Part shown: piece after piece, positions 35,691 through 47,718 of the stretch
How positions within the stretch are numbered: position 1 is the first letter of the stretch
Layout: every line of letters starts with the position of its first letter
Source of the DNA: Sclerodactyla briareus
Lineage: Eukaryota; Echinodermata; Holothuroidea; Dendrochirotida; Sclerodactylidae
Assembly: GCA_026419785.1 (NCBI GenBank)
Contig: JAODTK010004098.1
Location: 124,001-188,000 of the forward strand
DNA length: 64,000 bases
Direction of reading: 5' to 3'
Notes under the pieces: model-generated
What the model saw: the letters and a program-made list of their open reading frames with translations, nothing else
Database searches by the model: none
What the model was told of the DNA's origin: nothing
Made by a program: the position numbers and the translations under genes

Positions 35691-37689
35691 CATAGGTATA
35701 TATACTCTTTTCTTAATATGGGCGAATTCCCATTTTTTCAAACCCCACATTTTCTTCAGAAGGGGCACTCACATGGTACATAACTTTCCTATGTGGCCCT
35801 CTCGGCCAATGCTAATCCGAATACTACCAATCTCCCTGTTATTTTCAAACAGTGCTTGACATGACTTCATCCCTCAGTTTCATGGCCCTACAACTACAAT
35901 GATCACTCTGTCCAGGGTAGTGGGGATACATCATGCACTCACAATTGCATAACATTGATATCAAATATTGTAGCACAGTTTGTTTCCTATTGTTTCTGAG
36001 AGTCCTCAGTTTGTTCAATTTCATGTCAGCTCAGTGCGAGCTGATGATGATTTCTGCTTCGCATGTCCACATCCTAATTAAAGTCCCACCCACAATTACA
36101 AAAACAAACTGCAACCATAAGCGAAGTGATTCCTTGTCATTTTATTTGCTGTCTCATACAAGATTTGAGCATCCTAGGTGCTTTTGCCATTCATAATTTG
36201 GGCTGACAAGCTGTTTTCAACTTTGACTCCTATGTCCTCAAATAATTTTCAACTCTTATCACAAACAATAGTGGTCATTGACACTATCTACATACCTCAC
36301 TATGTGGGCCACTACCACTATGTGAACTTGATATTGTACTTTCATTCTTTAAGATCTTATGCTGAGTGCTGACAAGCTTTTTCGACATTGGACCTCCCCC
36401 ATGCCTTGATGATTTTCAACTGTTATAAAAAACATAGGGGTCATCCTTACTATGGGGCCCCCTACTCACTAATTCAAATATGTACTTTCATCTTTGGATA
36501 TCGTGCTGGCAAGAGGGTTCCACCAGGGCTGAAAAAAATGCAATTTCCTGGCAAGGAGGAATAGAGGACAATGATTTCGCTTTGAACGAAAATGCATTTT
36601 TAATAATTTCCCTCAATATGCCAATTTCCCTGCAAGGAGCTCCCAAATTGCCATTTTTTTCAGGCCCTGGGTGTCACACCCACAGAAATAATGCACATCT
36701 TGCATAAGCTCGTGAATGATTTATTGTGCCTCTAGAACACCTGGATGATGCACCCAAGCCTGTCACATTAGGTATACTGCATACCCACTGTAAAAGAAAG
36801 TCATTCCCAAGTTTTAAAAAGTGTGTAGTGAGTACCATCTGAATCTCACGAGACATGGTGCCACTCTACAGTGGACCTACTGCGATATCCTCCTAAATTC
36901 ACAGCGACTTTCTCACAGTATCGTTAGACATGGCATGCCAGATGCGTTCCTTTAAACGACAATGATTGATGGCTCACAATTAGGCATGCTGGGCCCTGCC
37001 GATAGCTGGGGGCTTACAACTCTGTTTTATTGATTTATCACCTTAATCATAGTTAATACGCATTCCAAAATCCTAACTAGATCCAGGAGGGAGGTATTTT
37101 TAGTGTATGAAAGTAGCCGCTAGATTATACCACCACCAGACTAAAGGCATCTTTCTAGTTCAAAACAAATCAACCACTAGATGTTCCTGACAGCTACAGT
37201 AGTGAATAACAGATGTAACATGCATTTACTACATAATCCCCTCATATTAAAGAGGATCAGGTTCATAGTGCTGAATTAGGCTGCTACTACATGCACCATC
37301 ACAGTTTTGTGTTAGGTTCACAATAATTTGAATGATTGCATATTCTGACCTACGGTGACCTTAACACGTTCAACAACCTCCACATTCAATCGAGCCAAAT
37401 TATGTAAACCACATCCACACAATTCTTGTTGTATTCCTATCTCTTCATCAAATTCCCAATTCACATTCCAGTGACCAAAATGACCCAAACTCTGGTCGGC
37501 AGCAACAAACGTAGTCCCCCATTCAACAAGTTCTGTTGAAATCCGGAAGTTTTAGAGATTGTAGATGTTATGCAAATTTCACCCTCGGATTACTCATAAG
37601 ACTCAGCCTTGCCATGACAAATGTCGGCTTCTTCACCATGCATCCAAGTCTTGGGCCTAGCCATGTCTGCAGTGAAAACCATGAACCTC

Positions 37690-37830
37690 TCATGAAATTC
37701 ACCATTTGCCAGGCTGTCATGGATCAATTTCGAAAGTGAAGCAAATACCGATACGTGCACTTTACTGACTCCAATGGGGGCTCTAGCTCCTTGCTTTCTC
37801 GACGAGATAACACTATAGCCACCACAGTAC
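37690..37830 (+). repeat. Dispersed repeat family R4, copy 1
   Basis: CATTTGCCAGGCTGTCATGG, TGAAGCAAATACCG, ACTTTACTGACTCCAAT, GGGGGCTCTAG and TATAGCCACCAC align in order with 39090-39240. Confidence 0.5.
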
Positions 37831-38609
37831 CACACTAGTATAATATGTTTATTTGGATCCCAGAGTTATGACTAATCAGCCAAATACAAAGTTAACATTA
37901 CTTAATCAATCCACCAATTTGACGCAATATTATTATTCTCAATAAGGTTTACTGCAAAATATAGACACTTATTGGCATCGTTTTCATGCCAAGTCCATTA
38001 TTTGTCTCCACATACTGGCAAATAATCATTGACCTATCATCTGCATTGACATATCGTGGTGACAATGTGTCCGTAATGTGTCAAATTGCGAATACATTGT
38101 TCACCTTGTGATGTATCGCACACGATGCTGTCACTTGTTTTTCAATCATTGTAACCATTGCCATTCCTCATTGTTTTTAATTTCAATTCATCAAGTTTTT
38201 GAACCTTTCCGGGCATTACCAAATTTGATCAAGTATGTGCTGTGCTGAATGCTCATATATCACATTTAAATTTCACGTAATAAACAAACTTTGAACGTCT
38301 ACAATAGCCTTTTCTGTTAACACACCCAAGTGGGAAATCTGAAAAACAGACAAGGCTTGTCGTGTGACTCTCATAGCCTTCGCGCTCAGTCTGTGGACAC
38401 CTAATATTATGCCATCAACAACCCCATAACCATGCCATTCCAGCATATGTCCACATCCTTAATCAAGACAGGTCAGCCCAATGTTGAACTGGACTGGACA
38501 GCTTTTTGTGCACTCCTTTTTGTGGCACCAAACAACTCCACAAAACTTACCCGACGGACTCTCAGCATGCCTCATAGACTACGCCAACATAAACCCTGAA
38601 ATATATATT

Positions 38610-38990
38610 TTAATAGTCCGTACAAAGTTTTTCACAAGTACAGCACAACACAAGCCGCAGGCAACCTTGTACTTCACCCCGAAGATAAAACCACACTTTA
38701 CGGCATTCACAATGCTTGCTCTGCATGTGAAGTTTATTAACAAGGTCGCTTCGTTCCATGCCTAGCAGGGTGGTGCACACGTTTTGCCAACAAGTCCCAC
38801 ACGTCAGTAACGCTCTAATAGGGACAACCTCCGATTTAGCCTTATCTGATGAAGAACCTTCCGACTGTGCAAATTTGGTCTGTAAATAATGCTCGTGAAT
38901 GGTTTGGCACTTCTGGCAATCGTCGACGAATATGAATGATTGCAAATTCTTGTGCATTTGCTGGACAAGTTTTTGGTAATTGACAAACAC
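38610..38990 (-). CDS. Unidentified Cys-rich open frame, 126 codons
   Basis: Not recognised. The minus-strand frame is open from just after a TAA upstream to a TAA at 38610. It has no in-frame ATG before codon 11 (it would start at GTG or, better, be an internal exon part). It encodes an unusual number of Cys and His in paired arrangements: DDCQKCQTIHEHYL, LLTCGTCWQNVC, KHCECRKVW and CCTCEKLC, near residues 23-36, 62-73, 93-101 and 116-123. Such pairs suggest metal binding or a disulfide-rich fold. By chance a few frames of this length are expected in 64 kb, so only the composition and smooth codon texture argue for coding. An opposite-strand 94-codon frame is taken as its shadow. Confidence 0.3.
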   Translation of the reverse strand: MFVNYQKLVQQMHKNLQSFIFVDDCQKCQTIHEHYLQTKFAQSEGSSSDKAKSEVVPIRALLTCGTCWQNVCTTLLGMERSDLVNKLHMQSKHCECRKVWFYLRGEVQGCLRLVLCCTCEKLCTDY

Positions 38991-39089
38991 TATTTATTGT
39001 AAAGGCTCAGTGCCCACCTTATATGACCAGGAAGCTGTTATAACTTCAATTCAAATGGTTGACGATCACATGAAAAACCAATAACGCTT

Positions 39090-39240
39090 TTGCATAAGTT
39101 CTGTCATTTGAAGGCTGTATGGATCACTATCTAAATTGAAGCAAATATATATATACCATAACATGAACTTTAATTGACTCTCATTAGAGGCTCTCCATTT
39201 TCCTACAACAGTAAATTACAATGATAGCCACCAACTAGTT
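39090..39240 (+). repeat. Dispersed repeat family R4, copy 2
   Basis: CATTTGAAGGCTGTATGGAT, TTGAAGCAAATATA, ACTTTAATTGACTCTCAT, AGAGGCTCTCC and GATAGCCACCAAC align with 37690-37830. Confidence 0.5.
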
Positions 39241-41454
39241 CTTGAATCACCACAAGGGTAATGATTCTCTGTCAAATATGATCTTACCGTGTTACCTGCC
39301 CAGTTCCAACCTTTTCCTCCTCTCCCACAACTAACGACCATGAAAACATTTTTTCCCGCCTACTGAAGAGTAATTTTGCACAATGTTTCAAATTTCAGGG
39401 GTGAAATACTACCCTACCAATCTCGTCTAATTTCCCTCCCTCAGCATTCAATACGTAAGGTTTTTTCGAACGGTGAAGGAGTCACCAGACTTGCTGTGGC
39501 CAGTTGGCTCACCATATTGAAAATACATACATCCCACAATGAACAAACTGCCCCTCCACTGTACGAGTGTTACTCTAACATGAACATGAACCAACATGGA
39601 AATCTGGATACTAGATGCTAATGCTCGGTATTGGCCACTCGTGGACAGCTTTGAAATTAAGAGAGATGTTAAAATTAACACAAAATAAACAACATATCTG
39701 CCTCTGCCGTGAGTTTTTCTGGTCAAGTAGAGCTGTCACCCTGGCCTACCGTCTGGGCATTCCCATGCACACACACACACACACGGCCAGCATTGTCTGG
39801 GATTTTCAAGTGGAGGGAACCGTACCTGCACAGAGTATATAGTAAGAATGTCCATTTGCCTGTAGGTGATCATAAGTATTGTTTTCCTACCTGTGATGGT
39901 AAATTGAGAATTGAGGCATTACTGAATTTTTAACAATACACTGACAGTGGCAATTATCTTCAATCAACATTCTGTAACATAACCCCGTTGTTGTATGAGA
40001 GGCTGCACAATCAAATACAGCATTGGAATATGGGTGAGGGAGGGGTTTGCCAATGATTTTGCGCATGCTTTTTCAATGTTTGTTCCCCAGTTTTTTTTTG
40101 CCAACACCCCTTGTAGTCCCTACACAAATTCAACACTATGAGTAGCTCCAAAAGTTAACTACCTGCCCCACCGTGCCAAAACATGCCGTGATTTTGCAAT
40201 GAACCTCAAAGCAGGCAGCCTGAAACCCCCTCCCCCTTTCTCCCTCCTCGTACCCCACCTAGGATGGTCACCCGTGTGTCATCATGCCTTTCATTGCGAT
40301 ACTTTACCATTCGTCTACTTTTTCATCTTTAAACGAACTAATAAATACAACAAAAACCCCAATGCAAGTACTGTTTGCTTCAAATCCCTTTACCCACACC
40401 CTCGCACAAGCAACTGGATAGATCTAAATCTGTCCCAAATCCATCAAGATTGCTGGAGTGACATTCATAGAAGTCCTATTCATTTCTTTTACATTTCCTG
40501 TAGTGAAGTTTAGAGACAAGGTTGTCATAGACCTTGGGAGAAGTTCTGTACTGGTGGTTAAGAGGTTCACAAGCAACTGTCCCATCATTGATGCTCTTGA
40601 CGAACTGAACTAACCAGCTGCCTGGGCGAATGAGCTTATAGACTGGCGAAGCTACATGCATGATGAACAAATATATGGGAGTAGTTGTGGTAAATGCCAA
40701 ATGCCAAAAAAGTTTGTTGTCCTTGTCTGGTAATAGATTGATTTGTGTAAAAATCAAAAGTGGACTTACATCAGATATGTATGTTGAGGCCAGTCATGAA
40801 CTATAATAGTGGACATTTTTCTATATTCCCTGTGAGACGTGTAATGCATGGACAAGACAAAACCCTACCTCATGCACCCCTCCGCCCCTCCTTCACATCT
40901 ATACCCTAGTCAACGAAAATACCTGGAAGTATTTCTCCCAAAGGTAAACCATTAAAACAACATTTGTATGTAAAGACTGATTGAACGGGGACAGGTGGCT
41001 GTGGGCTAATAGGGTAGTCTATGAAACATCGGATGGGGCGATATCACAAATGGCACATATTAGGGCAAAATAATCTCAGGAGCCCTGGTGACCAAGTCCA
41101 ATACGTTTCATGGAAATCCAACAACTTGGGGAAAGTTGCATAATCAAGAAGGCAAGTTTAGCTACTTTGAATATTTCATGACCAATGGTGGACAGCACTT
41201 AATACTTTTCATGGAAATCCAACTCGAACAGTTGCCATAATTAAGCAAATTCAACACATTGAATGACCTCAGTTGACTCCTATGTTACCCACACGCCTCA
41301 TAATATCTGACAACTTCAACCTTTTGCACTAACTAAGCAATGACGTCTAGAATACCTCCAGTGACCATAGAATCTTGTGTCAAACTTTTCGGGGACTGAA
41401 GGTAACCCATATTCAACCAAGTTTTCGTGAAAATCCAACAAACTTTCATGGTGC

Positions 41455-41515
41455 GGGGTGGGGTGCAATGGTCCAATATGGGGGTAATTTGAATACCTGA
41501 AATAGATTTTGAAAC
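41455..41515 (+). repeat. Dispersed repeat family R1, partial copy
   Basis: Second half only: GGTCCAATATGGGGGTAATT, then CTGAAATAGATTTTGAAAC. Confidence 0.4.
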
Positions 41516-41599
41516 TCCACATAAATCATGCAGGCTATAGGTAACTTAATATTCAAAACATATTCCATGCTGAGAATCATTAAGTTCACCATGGTACTC

Positions 41600-42200
41600 C
41601 ATGTTGAAAACAAATCCCTCAAAGCTATCTACTGGGTGGGGGCTTCCACTAGCCGCTTATCTTGGGCTACAAAGATTTCAAAACACAGCTGCCCAGGTAG
41701 TTTGCAGGGTTAAGAAATTTAACACATGTTACCCTCACCCCTATTCAATGAGAGAGCTACAACACGGTTGGGTAATTCCTCAGCGAATCGACTATAAGGT
41801 TTCTCATCATTGCATTTCGTGCTAATAATCACACTGGTAACCTACTTCGCACCTATTTACGTACAACTAATTTTTTTGCCTACACACACAGAGAGTCAGC
41901 ACAGACCCTGTTCGCATCCCATCTTCAACATCACAACTTTTTCAGGTTCCCCAGGTCCCGAACAAAACATATGTGACCGTACTTTATTAACCTCTGTTCC
42001 CTCGCCCGTTCCCCCGCTTATTGGAACTCCCTTCCTGTTGATTTGAGTCCCTTGCATTCTATTGATCTTTTCAGACACAATCTGACAACTTTTCTTTTTT
42101 TCCCCCATTCCTAATGTTTCCACTGCAACTCTCACACCCGTAGAGCGCATGAAACAACTCTTTTGTTGGAGTTCGCGCTAATATAGACTATTATTATTAT
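41600..42200 (+). mobile_element. CR1/L2-like LINE, 3' end fragment
   Basis: Plus-strand pieces follow the known C-terminal pattern of CR1/L2-group reverse-transcriptase proteins in order. GLPLAAYLGLQRFQNTAAQV stands for the LQ-x-x-QN-AA motif (about 41630-41700), PQRIDYKVSHH for the RI-YK motif (about 41780), and YWNSLPVDLSPLHSIDLFRH for the WNSLP motif followed by the FK/FR helix (about 42018-42080). The pieces lie in different frames with stops between, so this is a dead fragment. It ends in GCGCTAATATAGAC and an ATT run (42185-42202), typical of the 3' ends of these LINEs. The upstream endonuclease and RT core are absent (5' truncation). Confidence 0.75.
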
Positions 42201-42499
42201 TAAGGCCCGAGGTCGTCATAATCTTTTTTCTTTTTTTCACCATCATTTATTCCTTTCGTCTTCTTTATAGACAGCATGATAATGTAACAACATGGAGGTT
42301 GTGAGCTTACATGAGATCAATAACACAGTTTCAACGGCTGAAGTGTCATCGAATAGGAAAGTTACACATGCAAAAGCTGAGTGGATAGATTATTCAATGA
42401 AATAGGCCACGTAAAGTATCGTTATTAGTTTTCCTCTCATTCCAATGTCGCAAATTTTAATTTATTACAAAAAAACTCATTGGACAACTCAATCTCGCC

Positions 42500-43770
42500 T
42501 TATTAAGTTCTTTTGAAAAATATAAAAAACCGTCAACCGAAAAATCAAAAAGTTAATGGAGTTTTAAGACGAGTAAGACAAAGAGAGGTCTCTCTTACTA
42601 AAAGGAAACTGCCTATGAAATGGCATGTTCAACCTCTAATGAAATTGGACACATGGAACGCACTCCCAGAAGAGTGCTACAATGATTTATCACTGTGACC
42701 ACAAAAGTAACAACTAGAATGTCCAACTATAGTAAAATAATAGGTGTTCGTTCAAGGGATGCGATGTAAAAAACGGTACTGGAAAGAATTTATTTTGTTT
42801 CCAATGAGGACAACGGAATTTTGAAAATCATCTCCCACTGGCTTTATCTAAACGAAAGAGGGCATTCCATTTGTCGTGTGGATTACCAGTCGGGAGCGGA
42901 GGTGAGTGACCTTTGAAATCAAGTGATGTATAAATGAGAAAGTGATGGAAGAGGAAATACAATGGCTGAAATATACCATTCCCAGTTGGAATGTCTCAGT
43001 GACCACAGGACATTCTCCAGTGTTAGCGGGGATCGAATCAATCAATCGCATACTATAGAGTAAAGCACACAGTATTATTAGATTTTCTTTAACTGTTGAA
43101 AGAGAGGAAAACGTCACCTTAGGGTCCCCTTAAGGGTCTCCAATGCAGACAAACACCTTTTATGAACCAGTGATTTTGATAAAAATATTGTCTTTCTGTT
43201 ACATAAAAAATGATTATTCCACAGCACGTGGTCCTTAAAGTTATTTGTACGTCTGTAAAGTAAAAAAGGACCATGCCCTCAAGACATCTGAAATGAAAGA
43301 GTTGTCAATATCCAGGTCATCTATATTATAATTGCAATTCAAAAGCACATTGCGCATAATGTCTAAGGTAATAATAAAAATACTTTCCAAAAAAAAGCAG
43401 GACCGTTTCGAGTATTATTAACGGGTTACCCAAGAACACTTGAGCCCAGGGATAAAAGCTCTTAATATTGGAGTGGCTATTTAGACCTCCGCCTGAAATG
43501 GGATTAAACGAAACGTGCTGCGCTTAATCCTATAGGTTTCCCAGACCAAATTAAACTTGAAACACAATGATTCCAATTGCTTATAAAATAGGTCAGGAGG
43601 TCGAATGACATGAAAAGGTAACAAATGGAACATACCAAAGACTTAATGAGAACAATCATTCCAAAGGGTGTTAAATCCCCGCATGGACCAAAGAAGATTC
43701 AACATCCTCGTAAGACTGGGAGAGCTTGTGGAAGAAATTTAATTTGAATAGACAATCGCAGTCATTACAA
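42500..43770 (-). mobile_element. Older L1-like LINE, 3' half of ORF2
   Basis: Minus-strand reading gives, in order, the post-RT part of L1-type ORF2. YDEACND and NFFHKLSQ lie around the left direct repeat; then MLNL-WSMRGFNTL; MIVLIKSLVCS; FNPISGGGLNSHSNIKSFYP (about 43400-43475); DNSFISDVLRAWSFF (about 43270); HVLWNNHFLC; a RLIDSIPAN stretch (about 43040); and IVALFWECVPC (about 42680), the HLFW-EC zinc-knuckle-like end. Frameshifts and stops occur throughout, so it is inactive. At its 5' side the reading LG-x-IADYDEACND crosses the 18-bp word and continues into 49253-49290, which indicates that the sequence between was inserted later. Confidence 0.75.
43753..43770. repeat. 18-bp direct repeat, left copy (possible target duplication)
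   Basis: CAATCGCAGTCATTACAA, identical to 49235-49252. The two copies bound a 5,464-bp segment. Confidence 0.8.
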
Positions 43771-43849
43771 ATTAGATTATATGCCCACGCCTAACTGATT
43801 ATTTTTGTTCCCACCAACGAATGTAATTAGTCAAAAACAGAGTTGCAGT

Positions 43850-43945
43850 GATTCGCCCCAGTGTTCTCGCCTGGTGGCGCGATCAGTGTTTCCATCAATG
43901 TCACCATGCAAAACAGTTACAAGGATTTAATGGTTGCTTTAGATT
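43850..43945 (+). repeat. Dispersed repeat family R3, copy 2
   Basis: CAGTGTTCTCGCCTGGTGGC, GCGATCAGTGTTTCC, CACCATGCAAAACAGTTACA and TGGTTGCTTTAGA match the copy at 28776-28880. This copy lies inside the segment bounded by the 18-bp direct repeat (43771-49234). Confidence 0.6.
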
Positions 43946-44545
43946 TTGTATAGCATTAAACACCATATTAATCCGTGAATTTTTCAATTTCAAATTGTAA
44001 GGACTTATAATGGACAATGTCCTGAAGAGTGAAGAAGTAGTATAAGTTTGTGGAAATGTGACTAAGATCGCCTCAATTATGCAAATTGAGACGACGAGTA
44101 GTCAAAACTTCTTATTGACTGCATTTGCTATTTAAGATCTCAGGGATCACACTTAATACATGGGAATCCAACATAACTTGAACCATGTGCATGAATTGAA
44201 ACAATTTATACCCCCCATAACCCCCAGTGACTTGAGTTAATGTTATGTTAAAATTTTGGGGGAATAAACTAAGGGAGACATACCAATCAGAGTTCAGGAA
44301 AACAAACCACTTGAAATTGGGAAACACCGTGTGAAATGACACACTGAATGACCTCCAGGTTCTCCACCCTATTGGAATAATACAATTTTAGATTATAGTG
44401 AATAATCACAAGAGTGACTCTATTCACAGGAAGACTGAGTGTGTGATGGATGAAAAAAAATCTGATGAAGCTGTGAAATTTCCATAAATTAGGCAAATTA
44501 GAAGACCCCATGAGCATATTTGACGCTGAACATCTAATCCGTACA

Positions 44546-44628
44546 TCTACTTCATATTCCGCATCGATGTGCCAAACCAAACCAAGTCACCATAGCACCT
44601 ACGGTTCATCTGAATCTGCTAACAAGCA
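44546..44628 (+). repeat. Direct repeat flanking array B, left copy
   Basis: TTCATATTCCGCATCGATGT, GCCAAACCAAACC, CCATAGCACCTACGGTTCAT and AATCTGCTAACAAGC correspond to 47356-47443 in the same orientation, about 2.8 kb apart on either side of array B. Confidence 0.75.
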
Positions 44629-44719
44629 TGAACAATGTTACCTAAACTAGGGCTAATTACCTTATTAACTAGGGGAACCGCTCGGCGGTGTGTCTAGACC
44701 GCAAAACTGTATATCCCAC

Positions 44720-46480
44720 TTTGCCAATAACCAGGTTCTATTTTTTTTGCCCGTTAACTCTTAAGATGTGTATAGGGTCATTTATTCAAGACTCAAACCC
44801 CTTTTTTTTTTTAACACATGACCACCAGACAGAGGTCCAAATTGAGGTCAGAGGTCACACACAGGAAGGTCAACAATTATATCACAATGGTGAACCCTTT
44901 CAGCCTTCGCCAGTAATATTTCAATTCTCCGATTACGGCCAGAAAACAGTTTTTGACCCCTAAGTGACCTGAAGACCTTTATGACAAGGCGAGTGTTGAT
45001 AAATTTGTAACTGGTGCTAGTGTGATACATGTCCACTCTGGAGAGGCATTGTGCATTTGTAACACGCCAGTGCTATGCCAAAAAAGTTGTAAAATCAGTT
45101 TTTGACCCATACGTGGACCTTTAAGGACTTTTCAATGACATGGCGGTTTTTATAAAAATGTTACTCTCCATGTGAGGCAATTCACTCCTAGAAGCAATTG
45201 CAAGCCAATGAACATGGCCTAAGGTATTGTACGAAAAAGCTATTAATTAAACTTGACACCTTTTAAACTACCAAAGTAGAGTCCGATCGAAGCAAGGAGT
45301 TGGTTTCCTCCATAAAGCACCCAAAGGTCTATCACATATCCCAAATAACAAGTTCCTATTTTTTTTGCCCGTACTCCGAAAATAAGCACATTTCTTCAGG
45401 ACTCACCTTTAACCAGCTAGTTGACCAACTGACAGAGGTCAAATTGAGGTCAGAGGTCACACACATGCAGGTCAACAATAATATCACAATGGAACCTTCC
45501 CGCCTTCACAGATATTCAATTCTCCGATTATGGCCAGGAGAACAGTTTTTTTTACCCCTAAGGGACCTTGAATGACCTTTAATGACATGGCAGGTTTTAT
45601 GAAAATTGTAACTCTCATGTGATGACATTCACTCCTAGGAGCATTGTTCATTCTGAGGAGACATGCCCAGTGATATTGCCATAAAGAGACTTGAAAATCG
45701 TTTTGGACTGCCCTACATTTGACCTTTGAGGACCTCCAATGACATGGCGGTTTTTATATTAAAAATGTTACTATCCAATGTGATGCATCCACTCCTAGAA
45801 GCATATTGCCATTCCAATGAACACGCCCTTAATGTTATTGCTGAAAAAAGCTATTTAATTAAACTTTGACCCCTGTAACTACCAAAAGTAAGCGTCCAAT
45901 CGAAGTGGGAGTTGGTCACCTCCATGAAGCACACCAACGTCTATCACATATCCCAAAAAACTAACAGTTCTATTTTTTTTGCGCCGTAAAATCCTGAAAG
46001 TAAGCACTTTATCAAGACTCAACCTTTAACCACAGACCACCCGACAGAGGTCAAATTGAAGGTTCAGAGGGTCACACACATGCAAGTCACAAGTGAATCA
46101 CAATGGTGAACCTTCAGCCTTCACAGATATTCAATTCTCCGAGTATCGCCAGAAAACACAGTTTTTGACCCCTTAGGTGACCTGGGATGACTTCAATGAG
46201 CATGACAGTTTTATGAAAATTGTAACTCTCCATGTGATACAGCCACTTCCAGGAGCATTTTGTTATTCTGATGAAAACGACCAGTGCTATTGCCGGGACG
46301 TACCAAAAACAATTTGACCTTAATTGACCTTATGACCTCGATGACATGACCCTTTTTATTAAAAAAATGGTAAACCCTAGATGGTTACACCCGTCATGAT
46401 AATATAAAACAACATCACGAAGGTCATGGAAAGTTGGTGCAGGAACACATACTATTTGGCAGTTATATGCCCATAAGAAA
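44720..46480 (+). repeat. Satellite array B, same family as array A, about 3 copies
   Basis: Same monomer and orientation as 29640-33020. Landmarks GGAGTTGG at about 45294 and 45908 (period about 612 bp), with GAGGTCAAATTGAGGTCAGA intact at 45435-45454. It sits within the segment bounded by the 18-bp direct repeat at 43753-43770 and 49235-49252. Confidence 0.9.
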
Positions 46481-47340
46481 CCTTGAATGAACCTTCGATG
46501 ACATGATGGTTTTTTATGGAAAATGTTCTCCACCAGGACGTACACCCTGTCCTGAAATTTTCAACATTGCCAAGCAATGTCAGTGTAAGTTGTCTCCAAA
46601 ATATTAGTTTTTCCTCCATGAGTGACCTTGAATGACCTTGATGAAATGTCAGTTTTGTAAGAGATGAAGGTGACTCCGATGAGATGCACGCAGTCCTACA
46701 AGAAAGTCGCCCAAGTCTACTGCCGATTGCTATTGCCAAAAAAAGGTATCAAGAACCGGAACCTTGACCCCCAGTGTCGTAACTTGAGAAACGAGTGCTT
46801 TTCCGGATTGAAGGCAGGAGTTGTTTCGTCTAGTTCAGCACACAGAGCTGCTGACAGATATCCAAATTTTTAAAAATTAACAGGTGTAATGTTCTGCCCT
46901 GTAACTCGAAATAAAGACCATTCATTCAACATTTGACCTTTGAACCTGTGGACCTCATATTAAGGGGTTAGTTTGACCTGCTGTTATAAAAATCAACATG
47001 ACAAGTATCCCTACGAACAGTCAACTGCACTTAATTTCAGGGAAAAATTTGACCTCTGATTTCTTCACACCACAAAGGTCACATGGAGGGGTCCAAATTA
47101 TGGTTCATTTCGAGTTCGGAAGGGACCTTTGAGATCCAAAAAATGGACCCGAAAGATTTGGATTCGGCCAAAAAAAGGGAAAAAGGGATCGCAAATTGAG
47201 GTCAAAGGTAACACAGAGGGAGGTCAACGAGTGATCACAATGGTGCACCCCCAACTCGGAAGACATTGGTTCCCAAGGGTATTATGGCAAAAAAAAAAAC
47301 CGTTTGACCCCGAATTATTGAACATTGATGACCCTATTTT
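46481..47340 (+). repeat. Degenerate continuation of satellite array B
   Basis: Fragments of the monomer remain recognisable (TGACCTTGAATGACCTTGAT, CCGTTTGACCCC, GTCAAAGGTAACAC, GATCACAATGGTGCACC) but with larger divergence and irregular spacing. An ageing or rearranged array edge fits best. Confidence 0.6.
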
Positions 47341-47355
47341 TACGTGTTGAAAATC

Positions 47356-47443
47356 TACAGTTAATCTAGCCTCATATCCGCATTCTATGTGCCAAACCAG
47401 TCCCCATAGCACCTACGGTTCATCCGTAATCTTGCTCACGAGC
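47356..47443 (+). repeat. Direct repeat flanking array B, right copy
   Basis: CTCATATCCGCATTCTATGT, GCCAAACCAGTC, CCATAGCACCTACGGTTCAT and AATCTTGCTCACGAGC match the left copy at 44546-44628. Confidence 0.75.
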
Positions 47444-47469
47444 CTAAACCAAGAAATATATAAAATCGG

Positions 47470-47718
47470 CTACTACATTACTTAGAGGGACTTGCGTGCC
47501 CAAAAATCTAATCCGACGTGTTCACCCAACCCCGATCTACCCTGAAAAATTCGTCGCAATTGCACTTGCGGTTCGAAAGATATCCTGTCAGGAGGAGTGT
47601 GACAACACACACACACCCACACACAGCACAACACACACATTACAAACCACACACCCAAACACATAGTGACCACTAAGTCTCCTCCAGAAGTTCAGATGTT
47701 CTGGCGGAGGACAAAAAT
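47470..47718 (+). repeat. Tail sequence following array B
   Basis: CGGTTCGAAAGATATCCTG, a CA-rich run (47600-47660), AAGTCTCCTCCAGAAGTTCA and GGCGGAGGACAAAAATG. The end resembles the tail after array A. LINE reverse-transcriptase sequence begins directly beyond it on the minus strand. Confidence 0.4.

Larger units (their letters stand above)
35302..41599. other. Repeat-poor stretch with little recognisable content
   Basis: Apart from SINE copy 2 (35.3-35.7 kb), the R4 pair, a CA run (39.77 kb) and the Cys-rich frame at 38.6-39.0 kb, I see no exon or element boundary. Near 41070-41290 there are blocks with TTTCATGGAAATCCAAC twice that resemble sequence around 44150. Confidence 0.4.

Noticed and set aside
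42513-42698. 61-codon plus-strand frame with WNALPEEC, resembling a CR1-type LINE end
   Set aside because: The minus-strand reading of the same bases (IVALFWECVPC) fits the L1-like LINE that continues on both sides, so the plus frame is taken as a coincidence.
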